From contig NZ_LN831776.1 in the NCBI RefSeq assembly GCF_000981585.1, positions 7,259,216 to 7,323,215 of the forward strand: a stretch of DNA of 64,000 nucleotides, read 5' to 3'. Made by a program: the position numbers and the translations under genes. This DNA is from Paenibacillus riograndensis SBR5 (GTDB lineage Bacteria; Bacillota; Bacilli; Paenibacillales; Paenibacillaceae). This document shows positions 46,473 to 55,285 of the stretch, piece by piece. The notes below the pieces were generated by a model, which had not been told where the DNA came from, ran no database searches, and worked only from the letters and a program-made list of their open reading frames with translations. How positions within the stretch are numbered: the first letter of the stretch is position 1; the number at the start of each line of letters is the position of its first letter.

Positions 46473-49004
46473 CTAATTTTCATTCAGATGCCCTCTTATA
46501 AATTTATGGACCTTTTCACCGCATGTTCCGTCATTATTAGCAGCAATTTCTCCATAAGCCGCAATCTGATTTTCCTTATTAAAGGCATTTCCCGTGATAT
46601 TTTCCTCAAGGAAATCAGAGAGTGTATTAAACGCACTTTCTTCGCAGCAATACTGCAACCATTCGGAATTCTTTTTATACCCCGGCTCGTTTGCCTTTAA
46701 CTCATTGACGTTAAATTCAATATTGATTTCTTCATATTTACTGTTTTCCAAATCAACATTGTATAGCTTTCTGTCGTAAAGTGAAAATATATTATAAGAT
46801 TTATTATCTTCATCTGCCGGATTAACGAACCAGCTCTTACACCATGAAGAATAATATCCGTTCTTTATATTATCCGAAATATCAAACGGGGGTTGCCATT
46901 CACTAGCTTCACCTGTAATTCTATTAAGCTTAATGAACATATTCGACCAGTATGGAGCTAAATAGACATAGTCTCCATAAAAAGCAGGATAGCTAAAAGG
47001 CCGTTCCATACATTCAAAGCCAAAATTAATATGTCTGCATTTCAGATTGTCAGGAAAATTTGAATATTCATGGACTTCACCACTTTCAGAATTCCAGCAT
47101 GTAACAATAGTTCCCGAAAAAGGCATAGACCATAAATTACTACCGTCAGAATTCAACGTCATACAGCCTCCGGCATTATTTCCGCCTGTGGTCAGTACCT
47201 GTTCTTTTCCACTTTCGGCTTCAATTGCCAACACACGGTTATCTATAGGAGAGGCAATAAACAGATATTCGTTCTGAACACAATATCCGCCCACTAGACG
47301 TTCACCATTTCTCATGCCGATTATAACATCGAGATTAGCTTCGAAATATCTGATTTCTTCATTTACGGTATTGTATCTAACTATAGCGGGATAATAAAGT
47401 GGTATCAGGAAAATGTATTTCCCGCAGCTTACTGCTCCTGCAAATGAGCCAGGACGTTCAATATGCTTTTTCAACCTGATACGTTTGCTAATTTGGTTCT
47501 CTACAAGAACGACTATATCCTGTGCACTTCTTGGGCAGATGTATGTTTTATTCCCAACCGTAAGCGCATATAAATAATAATCTCCATAAGCATGATCGGA
47601 CAAATCGCACAGGTACTGGTACTTATAATTGTTATCCGGAGAATAATAGAGTTTATTCCCGCGTGTGATCAACCATTTATCATCAGAGTACAAATTGAAT
47701 CCTCTAGTAATCATTTCGCCGCGCCAGTCGTCTTCAACAGGTTCCGTATTAATATTATTATCCAAAATAAATATCGGCTTTCCTGCAATACCGAAAAGAG
47801 AAACAACAGAAGTACCCGAATCACCAATGTAAGCGTCACAAAGCGCGATGGTATTTGCAACATCTGGTGTGTCATCATAAATGCCGATATCATTTTCAAT
47901 GAAAAATCTTTTTATTTTAGAATAAATCTGTTGAAATTCCGGTCTCATGGAATCAAGTGTAGATTCAAGCAATGGATGCGGTCTCCACAGCAGGCACACA
48001 TCGTCATGGGCCGCAAATACACTAAATACATATTGCATTTTTTTCAAAAACACTTGAGTATTACTCAATAAACCGTTTATACTTGTGTTGTAAAAATAAA
48101 CCTTTTTACCTGTCATTTTTGCTTTCCAAGCAGCAGGCGGCTCTGGCGGATTATTGCATATTCTCACAACCCTATCAAACTTTGGTGAACCCAATGGAAG
48201 TAGTTTTTTTGAAAAGCTCGAATCAAAAAATCCACGATATTTCTCCGCTTGTGTAATAATATAATCTGCATGATAATATGCAGAACAACTCTTTTGCCCC
48301 TCACTCATACCACCGGAAGTAGAATAATAAGGAATATAAACCAGCGTATCTGTATACTTTTTTAATTCATGGGAGTAAAACCTCGGATCAACAGAAGTAA
48401 CTGTGTTGTAGATGTCATACGGATTATGAATATAGATAACATCCGGTCTGCGAATACTTATGTCGTAGGATTCATAATGAGTAACCGGAACATAATCAGG
48501 CAGATCTCCGCCCTCATAATGAAATTCACCGAATGAACCATCAGGTTTTCGGTCGTAGTATGGTATAGGTACAACATAAGCATCGCATTGTGCATCTTCG
48601 TTTGCTGCCATCCATACGCTTTCAAGCGAGTCCCACATTGAAGCCTTATAAGGGAAAAATACAACCTCGATTTTTTTGGGCTTGAGCTCATTTCTAATGC
48701 TGTTTTCAATCATCCTAAGTTCTTTTTTTAGTTGCTTAATGAAGCTCACATGGATGGTTTCAATTTCCATGGCAATATTATAGAGGCTCGTGTGGTATTC
48801 GGTTAACAATTCAACCGTTCGTGTATCTTCGCCTTCAAAATTCTCTATAAACTCACCCATATGAATCGCCGCATCTTGGCAGTCTCTCAATAGGTTGATT
48901 ACAGTCGGGATATTATTTTTGGAAAATTGCCGATTGATTTCATCAGTCGCCTCATACAGTGTTGTTACTAATTTCTGAATTTGTTCTTGTTGGTGCTTCC
49001 TCAT
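46473..49004 (-). CDS. TagF-like glycerophosphotransferase fused to a beta-propeller-like C-terminus
   Basis: 843 residues from ATG 49004 (CGGGAG 4 bp upstream); the first gene of the island. Residues 1-110 are helical. Residues about 115-440 resemble CDP-glycerol:glycerophosphotransferases: VVFFPYKASMWDSLESVW, PDVIYIHNPYDIYNTV, LLPLGSPKFDRV, CLLWRPHPLLESTLD and AYIGDSGTSVVSLFGIAGKP. From about 440 a repeat-rich beta region (YYLYALTVGNKTYICPRSAQ, AGAVSCGKYIFLIPLYYPAI, VGGYCVQNEYLFIASP, YPAFYGDYVYLAPYW) suggests a propeller that may bind glycan. No membrane segment is seen. Confidence 0.82.
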   Translation of the reverse strand: MRKHQQEQIQKLVTTLYEATDEINRQFSKNNIPTVINLLRDCQDAAIHMGEFIENFEGEDTRTVELLTEYHTSLYNIAMEIETIHVSFIKQLKKELRMIENSIRNELKPKKIEVVFFPYKASMWDSLESVWMAANEDAQCDAYVVPIPYYDRKPDGSFGEFHYEGGDLPDYVPVTHYESYDISIRRPDVIYIHNPYDIYNTVTSVDPRFYSHELKKYTDTLVYIPYYSTSGGMSEGQKSCSAYYHADYIITQAEKYRGFFDSSFSKKLLPLGSPKFDRVVRICNNPPEPPAAWKAKMTGKKVYFYNTSINGLLSNTQVFLKKMQYVFSVFAAHDDVCLLWRPHPLLESTLDSMRPEFQQIYSKIKRFFIENDIGIYDDTPDVANTIALCDAYIGDSGTSVVSLFGIAGKPIFILDNNINTEPVEDDWRGEMITRGFNLYSDDKWLITRGNKLYYSPDNNYKYQYLCDLSDHAYGDYYLYALTVGNKTYICPRSAQDIVVLVENQISKRIRLKKHIERPGSFAGAVSCGKYIFLIPLYYPAIVRYNTVNEEIRYFEANLDVIIGMRNGERLVGGYCVQNEYLFIASPIDNRVLAIEAESGKEQVLTTGGNNAGGCMTLNSDGSNLWSMPFSGTIVTCWNSESGEVHEYSNFPDNLKCRHINFGFECMERPFSYPAFYGDYVYLAPYWSNMFIKLNRITGEASEWQPPFDISDNIKNGYYSSWCKSWFVNPADEDNKSYNIFSLYDRKLYNVDLENSKYEEINIEFNVNELKANEPGYKKNSEWLQYCCEESAFNTLSDFLEENITGNAFNKENQIAAYGEIAANNDGTCGEKVHKFIRGHLNEN

Positions 49005-49310
49005 CAAACTCCCGCCCCTGTATGAATGTAATATTTCTATGTCATACTCTAGTACCTCGGATATATACATAAAGTTTACTATTATATGGCTTATATCGGT
49101 TACAAGCTTCTATTAATGAAGTGTCAGGGGAAAATTGCCGATTCAGAGCATTTTGGAGGACGGTGAACGGTATGCGCCCTGCGTTTGGCCCTTTCTTTAC
49201 TCTAACAGAACGAATGATAGTTCTCGCATCACCCCTTAAACGATGAGTTCTTCCTTGCTCATATCATCCTTACATCCACAATCTTCCGTATCTATTTTTC
49301 TAGTATGCCT
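49005..49310. other. Upstream region of the glycan island
   Basis: On the minus strand ACCGATAT (complement of 49093-49100) matches 7 of 8 bases of the sigma-D -10 GCCGATAT, but the bases 15 bp upstream (TCAT) are a poor -35. A TATAAT (complement of 49080-49085) overlaps the area without a well-spaced -35. Either could drive the first island gene. No gene is visible. Confidence 0.35.
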
Positions 49311-49312
49311 AA

Positions 49313-49432
49313 GGAAAGCGTACATTTACAGCAGAGTTCAAGGAACAGATGGTAAAGCTATATGTGAATGGAAAATCAAGAACGAGCATTGTGCGGAAAT
49401 ACGATATGAATGAGTCGGCCATAAGATCATAG
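49313..49432 (+). pseudogene. Remnant of an IS3-family transposase orfA
   Basis: A plus-strand frame reads GKRTFTAEFKEQMVKLYVNG then KSRTSIVRKYDMNESAIRS and a stop. This is the N-terminal helix-turn-helix of IS3/IS150-type OrfA (RRTYTxEFKxxAVxL...). No start codon, second reading frame or terminal repeats were found nearby. It is evidence that insertion sequences took part in shaping this island edge. Confidence 0.75.
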
Positions 49433-49700
49433 GCATATCTTAAAGCTGTCTTAATAGCTTCCAACAAGACAAGTCCCTTATTCTTAGCTAACTGGTAAAG
49501 CTTATCAGCCTGGGCAGTCTGCAGGACCAGAGTTTCTCACATGAAACATACTTGCCCTGTTCCAATGCTTTTCGTAAAATTTCAATTCGAACTGTTCTGC
49601 ATACTTTCTGGCACTGTCAACACGGTTGTAAACCTCCTCAAAATTGGATCCGCTTACATATTTGACTTATGGTACAAACCGCACCGCAATTCTTCCACAC
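49433..49700 (-). pseudogene. Remnant of a Gfo/Idh/MocA oxidoreductase
   Basis: Minus-strand frames give VYNRVDSARKYAEQFELKFY, then EQGKYVSCEK, then after frameshifts LVLQTAQADKLYQLAKNKG and LVLLEAIKTALRYA. This matches the intact protein at 45129 (EHGKHVLCEK...LEKTQAEELFGYAKEHNLVLFEGIKTAYCPG). Only the middle of the N-terminal domain survives, in at least three frames. Confidence 0.75.
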
Positions 49701-49721
49701 CCGATAACTTTGAGCCTGAAT

Positions 49722-49955
49722 ACTATAATCCTGGAGGAAACTCAAGATATTCTCCAAATTTAAAAGTTATATAACCATCGTAATCCTTGGCAGCCGGGAA
49801 GTAATGACCCTAAAAATCTATGTCTGCCAGGTCTACGTACCACTTTCTGTAATAACCGTAGTATCCATTATTCGGAGTAGGGAAGGTTAAAATGCTGTAT
49901 CAGTTGCATCTGCCTTAGGTCTTCAGGAGGCATTGCTCTATACTCCATCACCATA
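49722..49955 (-). pseudogene. Internally deleted LicD remnant
   Basis: It begins with an ATG after GAGGT (MVMEYRAMPPEDLRQMQLIQ), like the start of the LicD at 29889 (PLSPEDLRAVQLIQ). It then jumps, after stops, to WYVDLADIDF, HYFPAAKDYDGYITFKFGEYL and EFPP, like the LicD C-terminal YKFEDLDLLGAESADAYLKHKFGAYL. The catalytic centre is missing, so the gene lost roughly 200 internal codons and then decayed. Confidence 0.72.
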
Positions 49956-49959
49956 GTTT

Positions 49960-50520
49960 TACCTCACTTCTATTTAAACACCATATTATCACCCAGATAT
50001 TATTTTCGACAATCATTTCAGTATATAAATTCGACATAAAAATACAAAAACCTTATATTTATGATTAATCGTTACATTCAACTAAATCCCCCTAACGGAT
50101 GAATAAGGCTGCTCACCTGGAGTTGGGCCTAACACTTTTAGTTTCCAACTCGGCTATCGTAGGATAAGTCTGGTGTAAAAATTGTTTTCCGACACCAATG
50201 GGCGATCGGTCGATCCTGATGGTGACGATAAATACTAGCCTTGAAAGGAATTCGATCTAAGTATGGAGAAAGTCAATGACTTTATGAATTGGTACGATAA
50301 TCAGCAGTCCAGCACAGAAACGGTATCCTATGCAATTAATAAACATGCCAACAACCCGTCAGGCACATGCCTGGTGGGTTGTTTTATATATGCTCTAAAC
50401 TCAAATCCCTCCCGGATGAACCGGACTCCTGCTATCTTGAATAGAGTCTGGGGATAGTCCCATTTCTAGCTCTTCCTCCTTCCATGGCTCCTAGTAGATC
50501 CCATTTATGTTTGTTATCCT
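49960..50520. other. Non-coding or decayed stretch between island and flagellar genes
   Basis: A frame from ATG 50263 with AAAGGA upstream would encode MEKVNDFMNWYDNQQSSTET and onward for 64 residues, but a strong hairpin (AACAACCC..CAGGC / GCCTG..GGGTTGTT, 50350-50382, followed by TT) lies inside it, so it is probably the tail of a lost gene with its terminator. Nothing else is recognisable. Confidence 0.4.
50350..50385 (+). terminator. Orphan terminator-like hairpin
   Basis: AACAACCC-gt-CAGGC-acat-GCCTG-gt-GGGTTGTT with a short T-run on the plus strand. There is no intact plus-strand gene upstream; it probably survives from a lost one. Confidence 0.6.
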
Positions 50521-50524
50521 ATCA

Positions 50525-50552
50525 AAAAAGACGCATCCACTGGATACGTCTT
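50525..50552 (-). terminator. Terminator of the flagellar glycosyltransferase gene
   Basis: On the minus strand AAGACGTATCC-agt-GGATGCGTCTT is followed by TTTTGA. It marks the end of the flagellar transcription unit. Confidence 0.85.
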
Positions 50553-50566
50553 AGAGTAATATTATA

Positions 50567-52537
50567 CTAAGCTTTTTTTGCATTATTAAAAAAGTTATGA
50601 ACAAATGAAATACCACCATACTCGGGGAATTGCAAGTTAAACTTATCTATAAAGTATTGCTTTTGTTCCCTAGCTGCATGCTGTATTAATAAGTAATATA
50701 AATGTTTGGCTTTAGGCTGCTTATCTATCGCTTCATTAAGGAACTCAACGGCATCAGAGTAGTAGCCTTGATTCGCATGATATAACCCAAGGTTTACTAG
50801 ACTATTAAAATCCAGCTCCTTCTGGGACAATAATATACTATAGTAATTCATGGCCATGTCGGTTAAGTTTAAGGTGTAAAAATAATTCGCCAGTTGGTTA
50901 ATTATACCAGGTGATTTGCAAAGCTGAATAAATTGATCAAATTTCTCAAACTCTTTGATTAGAAATAGCTGCTTGCTAACTAAAAACAATGAACTGGAAT
51001 AATGTTTTAATAATCCTTCTTCCACAGATGAATTTTCAAAAAACAGCTTCTCCACAATTGAAGTCAACTGAGTGATATCATCATGATCCAAGATTCGCGT
51101 GATTTCATGAAGTCTTTGAAGGGAATTCCACTTAAGAGCACCCACAACCATCTGCACCCAAATCTGAAGTTTCCAATCCACGTCATTATTCACTTCAGGA
51201 ATTGGAAGGGACATCCATTCTTCTTTTTTATCTGTTAAAATTACATAGCGAAACTGATCCAGAATATTAATATTATCCAACGTAGTCAGGTATTTCTCGT
51301 AATAATTAACCAACTCAGCCTGACCTAATACCAGCGATATTTTAAATAAAAGATTACATTCTGCTTCATTTCTCACATCATATATTTTATCTAGAAATCC
51401 TATTATTGCAGCAGGTTCTTCATTCTGACACAGCCATTCCACCAATTTTAATAACACTTTTGGATTTCTGTTATTTTTATTCAAGAGCTTGGACAACCAA
51501 TATATAGCCTGCTGATTATCATTTAAACGAAAATAAATATCTACGAGCTGCTGCACCGGTGTCTCGAAACTGTACATCGGATCAACAAGCCAAATCTCTT
51601 GATTTCTTTTTGCTCTTTGTTCTGCGGTGTTAATTGCCTGTAAGTAAGATGCTATTGCATCGTCAAAAAAACCCAAGGTCTCAAAATGAACTCCCTTAAT
51701 GGTATGATATTCTGAAAAATCCTTATATTTATATAATTCTTTTTCAGTCCAGCGCCATGAGGAGTCCAAGCGACCATTCTTAAAGTACAAGCTTATAAGT
51801 CCCATCAAACAATGCGAGTACCATGCCTCTTTAGCCGTTGCACCTTTTGCTGCGCGTTCATAACATTGAAGCGCCTCCTCATCCTCCTTTCCAAAGCGAT
51901 ATTGGTTACCAAGTGTAAACCAATCGTACGCGCTCAGTTTGTTAGCCTTCTTCATTTCATTAAAGATCGACATGTTCCGTTCATGCTTGCTCTTTTCTGT
52001 TACGCGTTGAATCTGATACCCTGTATGATAAATCTCAAGAGAAATTTTTTTATGCAATAACTTCTCTTTACCGCCCCTTGTTAATTGTTCGTGAATAGGA
52101 CGTTCAAAGTGTATTCCTTTAAAGTTTGGAAACAGACGTGTTACTGGGGCTGTCGTCATTTCCTCCTGATAATCTTTTTCCCCGGTAAAATTAATGACTG
52201 GCAGTGTATAGGCAAGTTGGGCCTGCGGCTTCTCCTTTTGGAGAAATTCGATCCATTTCGAATGATCATTTGAACCCAAATATTCATCCGCATCAAGTAC
52301 TAAAATCCACTTTCCAGCAGCATGACGAAGCGATTCATTTCGGGCAGCAGCAAAATCATTGGACCATACGTAATCATAGATCTTTGCACCGAAGTTTTCC
52401 GCAATCTGTTTGGTTCTATCAGTTGATCCGGTATCAACGATAATAATCTCGTCAGCAATTCCTTTCACACTTTCCAAGCAGCGTGACAAAAGAGCTTCTT
52501 CATCCTTCACGATCATACAAACACTAAGTTGCGTCAT
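50567..52537 (-). CDS. Family 2 glycosyltransferase with long TPR tail, probable flagellin glycosyltransferase
   Basis: 656 residues. The GT-A domain (about 1-230) begins MTQLSVCMIVKDEEALLSRC and has IVDTGSTDRTKQIA and LVLDADEYLG. The rest is helical repeats of TPR type (WFTLGNQYRFGKEDEEALQC, SLVNLGLYHANQGYYSDAV). SunS- and OGT-like transferases that modify proteins have this build. It lies 21 bp after the fliT-like gene and before the terminator, so it is transcribed with flaG-fliD-fliS. This position points to flagellin as acceptor. The shorter relative at 25250 is at the far end of the island. Confidence 0.87.
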   Translation of the reverse strand: MTQLSVCMIVKDEEALLSRCLESVKGIADEIIIVDTGSTDRTKQIAENFGAKIYDYVWSNDFAAARNESLRHAAGKWILVLDADEYLGSNDHSKWIEFLQKEKPQAQLAYTLPVINFTGEKDYQEEMTTAPVTRLFPNFKGIHFERPIHEQLTRGGKEKLLHKKISLEIYHTGYQIQRVTEKSKHERNMSIFNEMKKANKLSAYDWFTLGNQYRFGKEDEEALQCYERAAKGATAKEAWYSHCLMGLISLYFKNGRLDSSWRWTEKELYKYKDFSEYHTIKGVHFETLGFFDDAIASYLQAINTAEQRAKRNQEIWLVDPMYSFETPVQQLVDIYFRLNDNQQAIYWLSKLLNKNNRNPKVLLKLVEWLCQNEEPAAIIGFLDKIYDVRNEAECNLLFKISLVLGQAELVNYYEKYLTTLDNINILDQFRYVILTDKKEEWMSLPIPEVNNDVDWKLQIWVQMVVGALKWNSLQRLHEITRILDHDDITQLTSIVEKLFFENSSVEEGLLKHYSSSLFLVSKQLFLIKEFEKFDQFIQLCKSPGIINQLANYFYTLNLTDMAMNYYSILLSQKELDFNSLVNLGLYHANQGYYSDAVEFLNEAIDKQPKAKHLYYLLIQHAAREQKQYFIDKFNLQFPEYGGISFVHNFFNNAKKA

Positions 52538-52558
52538 AAAAATAATCAGCCCTTTAAG

Positions 52559-52897
52559 TTAATTCTTTTGGTCAAAAAACAAACTATTTGCTGCGTACTG
52601 TGAGGTATATGCATTTTTTTGAACTTTAATGGCCCCTTGTTTTTCCAACCAGTCGCTGGCATTCTGTCTATAGTACTCCATCTTGGAAAGAATTATCTTA
52701 TCAAATTCACTTAATTTCCGCAACCGGAGCTTATATTCAGTTGTAAGCAACCCTTTTTGAGATTCAATTGAAAAAACAAGCTGCTCTCTTTGTTCAGAGA
52801 AGGCAGCAAGTTGTTCATACCCTATTTGATCAATTGAGCGAACGATCTCTGCAGTCAGCAATTCCAACTCATTGATATACTTCCCCAGCGTACTCAT
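52559..52897 (-). CDS. fliT: FliT-like flagellar chaperone
   Basis: A 112-residue, highly charged, helical protein with no membrane segment. Its position directly after fliS (4-bp ATGA overlap), small size and helical character match FliT, the chaperone that binds the FliD cap protein. Sequence conservation of FliT is low, so position is the main argument. Confidence 0.72.
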   Translation of the reverse strand: MSTLGKYINELELLTAEIVRSIDQIGYEQLAAFSEQREQLVFSIESQKGLLTTEYKLRLRKLSEFDKIILSKMEYYRQNASDWLEKQGAIKVQKNAYTSQYAANSLFFDQKN

Positions 52898-53283
52898 TGG
52901 GCTTGTTCCGCAGTTGAATTCACTAATTTACTGGCTTCATACCATGCTTCACGTAATTCCATCATATACTCAAGCACCTCAGTGGCGGGTTTCTTATCTT
53001 TCTTGAGATTTGACTGAATTAATTGAAAAATCATATATTCATAGACTTGATACAAACTTTTGGAAACGGGATAATCATGGTTTAGCGCTGCTATTAGCTC
53101 ATTAATTACTGCCTGGGCTTTACATAAATTCGTATTAGCTTTTTCGTAATTTTTCTCGTCAATACCGGAGGTTCCCATGCGAATAAATCGAATGGCACCA
53201 TCATAAAGCATCAACAGAAGTTGCGCCGGAGATGCTGTCTGTAATTGAGTCTGTTGATATTTTTGATAGGGTGAAGTAATCAA
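52894..53283 (-). CDS. fliS: Flagellin export chaperone FliS
   Basis: 129 residues. SPYQKYQQTQLQTASPAQLL and LMLYDGAIRFI are the hallmark N-terminal motifs; the four-helix remainder (NYEKANTNLCKAQAVINELI, AALNHDYPVSKSLYQVYEYM) is typical. It binds the flagellin C-terminus and prevents polymerisation in the cytoplasm, and in Bacillus also binds FliW indirectly through flagellin release. It lies 20 bp after fliD. Confidence 0.95.
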   Translation of the reverse strand: MITSPYQKYQQTQLQTASPAQLLLMLYDGAIRFIRMGTSGIDEKNYEKANTNLCKAQAVINELIAALNHDYPVSKSLYQVYEYMIFQLIQSNLKKDKKPATEVLEYMMELREAWYEASKLVNSTAEQAQ

Positions 53284-53303
53284 AGAAACTCCTCCTTGTT
53301 GGA

Positions 53304-54752
53304 TTAAGATAACATACTCGTCAAACTTGAAGAAGTGCTGTTATACTTGTTCATAGCGGTTTCCATAGCAGTAAACTGTTTATAATACTGAGTTTCCTTC
53401 ATAGTAAGCCTTTTATTTAAATCTTCAATTTTCCTTTCAAAATCCCTTAATTGATCGCCCATTTGACTGGATACCATAAAAGCAGTGGTTAAATCACTAC
53501 TCACCTGCGAAGTCCCTGCTTTTTCATACATAGACGATAGAGCAACATTATCGATTTTTTTCAGACGGTTAAACAGACCATCTTTAGAAGTAAAATCTGT
53601 TTTAGTTGAATAGTCGGTTTGTCCAAATAGAGCAGAGACTTTCTCAGGATCAGCATCCAGAGCAGCACGTAACTTTTTTTCGTCCAGAACCAGTTTTCCA
53701 TTTTCACTGTATTTCCCTGTTGTAATACCTATTTGTGTCATATTAATTTTGGATCCATCTGGAAGCACAACATCCGTTATCATAGCCGATCTCATGTCAC
53801 TGAGTGATTTGTCAATAATGGAGTCATTTCTGAGCATACCACTTTTTGCTTTGGTCTCCCATAGTTTGATCTCATCCTCTTTCATATCTGCCTTTTGCTC
53901 TGTGCTTAAAGGCAAAAATTTCCTGAAACGTTCCTCAGAGGTTTTTTGGTTAAGAGTGGCTATTGTCGCGTTATAAGATTCCACAAAGGATTTAATCGTT
54001 TCGACCATCTTATCTACGTCCTGGGATACTTGGATCTGAGATGTTTCTCCAGCAGGTGTAGCGCCCTTCAAGGAGATGTCCACACCATTGATCGTGAAGT
54101 TATTGGATGACTGCTTTGTGGTTAACCCATTAATCTCAACAACAGCGTCCATCCCTTTGTTGACCGTAGTCATTCCAAGACTAGTTAGCAAATCACCTGA
54201 TAATGTTATATTCTTTTCCCCTGTCTCCCTATTGGTAAAAGACATTTTACCAGAAGCAGTGTCATACACCGCAGTAACACCCGTATTTTTATCGTTATTG
54301 ATTTTCTTGACAAGTGAATCAATGGTTTCATCAGCCGAAAAATTAATTGTTGCTGTACCAATGGTAATACTACCCGCTCCATTAGAGTAAACCTCGGATA
54401 TTTTCGTTGCATTAGCTACCCCGTTAGTGGATACGACGGAAGAAGCCGTTGCCAGATTGGAAACCTTAATATTCAAAACTGAGTTGGTTGCCGCCCCGGT
54501 AGCTGTAGCAGTTACGTTGGAAGCTCCTGTAACAGTAGCTTTTTTAGAGTTAATAGAATCGGTTCTACCAAAGGTAGTGAGTTTGTCGTTAAAACCAACC
54601 AAGGTCGTACTTATTGTACGGTAACCTTCTCTTTTCCACTCCAACTGCTGTTTTTGCTGATTCAGCTTATCCAAAGGAACTCTGGCTGCCGTCATTAATT
54701 TTTTTACCATTGAATCAATATCCATACCTGATGCCAATCCGCCAATTCTCAT
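53304..54752 (-). CDS. fliD: Flagellar hook-associated protein 2 (filament cap)
   Basis: 482 residues. The start MRIGGLASGMDIDSMVKKLM and the following RVPLDKLNQQKQQLEWKREG are the conserved FliD N-terminus. A heptad-like C-terminus (LRDFERKIEDLNKRLTMKET...YKQFTAMETAMNKYNS) pairs with it. FliD forms the cap under which flagellin subunits polymerise. The middle is the variable D2/D3 region. Confidence 0.95.
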   Translation of the reverse strand: MRIGGLASGMDIDSMVKKLMTAARVPLDKLNQQKQQLEWKREGYRTISTTLVGFNDKLTTFGRTDSINSKKATVTGASNVTATATGAATNSVLNIKVSNLATASSVVSTNGVANATKISEVYSNGAGSITIGTATINFSADETIDSLVKKINNDKNTGVTAVYDTASGKMSFTNRETGEKNITLSGDLLTSLGMTTVNKGMDAVVEINGLTTKQSSNNFTINGVDISLKGATPAGETSQIQVSQDVDKMVETIKSFVESYNATIATLNQKTSEERFRKFLPLSTEQKADMKEDEIKLWETKAKSGMLRNDSIIDKSLSDMRSAMITDVVLPDGSKINMTQIGITTGKYSENGKLVLDEKKLRAALDADPEKVSALFGQTDYSTKTDFTSKDGLFNRLKKIDNVALSSMYEKAGTSQVSSDLTTAFMVSSQMGDQLRDFERKIEDLNKRLTMKETQYYKQFTAMETAMNKYNSTSSSLTSMLS

Positions 54753-54767
54753 ATTAACCTCCTGATT

Positions 54768-55127
54768 TTATGCCTTTTCGTCCACAATTAGTCCGCTTAA
54801 CTCCATCATATTTGCAGCTACATCTAGTAACTTTTCTGGTGGAATTTCCCGTATTAAATCACCTGTTTGCTTATCAAACACCTTAACCATTATGGAATGT
54901 GTCTGTTCATGAATAGATATTTTAAATGTTTTCTCCGGTCCTTGCACTGCCCGAATTGCCTTCTCTAACTGTTGAATCAGTTGATCTCTTTCAACAGGCA
55001 AACTTGCTGTCTCTATAGCCAGTTCACTGCTTTTTAATGAGGTATCATTTTCACTGCCGCCCTTCGTTGGAAACACAACTCCCTGTACTGCAGCAGGAGT
55101 ATTACTGGGTACGATTTTGTTGCTCAA
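54768..55127 (-). CDS. flaG: FlaG family protein
   Basis: 119 residues from TTG 55127, which has GGGGAGG 7 bp upstream; the ATG ten codons earlier has no ribosome binding site. The C-terminal half FKISIHEQTHSIMVKVFDKQ, TGDLIREIPPEKLLDVAANM is the FlaG/YvyC domain. It affects filament length in several bacteria. The first gene of the flaG-fliD-fliS-fliT-GT unit; its N-terminal third is low-complexity and polar. Confidence 0.88.
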   Translation of the reverse strand: MSNKIVPSNTPAAVQGVVFPTKGGSENDTSLKSSELAIETASLPVERDQLIQQLEKAIRAVQGPEKTFKISIHEQTHSIMVKVFDKQTGDLIREIPPEKLLDVAANMMELSGLIVDEKA

Positions 55128-55187
55128 AGAATATACCTCCCCACATGTATTGAGCATCCATCTAGTAATTCAAGTTCGTTACTTTAT

Positions 55188-55220
55188 ATATCGGATTATA
55201 AGAAGTGAATATGTAGTCGG
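55188..55220 (-). promoter_or_regulatory. Candidate sigma-D promoter of flaG-fliD-fliS
   Basis: The minus strand reads TCCGATAT (complement of 55188-55195), 7 of 8 bases of the sigma-D -10. The base group 15 bp upstream is ACAT, a weak match to TAAA, so confidence is limited. Position, 60 bp upstream of the flaG start, is suitable. Confidence 0.45.
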
Positions 55221-55229
55221 AGAGTATAA

Positions 55230-55265
55230 GAAAAAAAGAAAAGAGGCCTTGAAATTCAAGGCCTC
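55230..55265 (-). terminator. Terminator of hag
   Basis: GAGGCCTTGAA and TTCAAGGCCTC (55243-55265) form an 11-bp perfect stem with a minimal loop, followed on the minus strand by TTTTCTTTTTTT. It separates the abundant flagellin message from flaG. Confidence 0.92.
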
Positions 55266-55285
55266 TTCCCAAAAAACTATGAAGA

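Noticed and set aside
49313..49700. A complete insertion sequence at the island border
   Set aside because: Only an orfA fragment is left; no orfB, terminal inverted repeats or target duplication were seen.
50263..50457. 64-codon plus-strand frame with a ribosome-binding-site-like AAAGGA
   Set aside because: A strong terminator hairpin lies within it and the sequence after the hairpin looks random, so it is probably the end of a lost gene.
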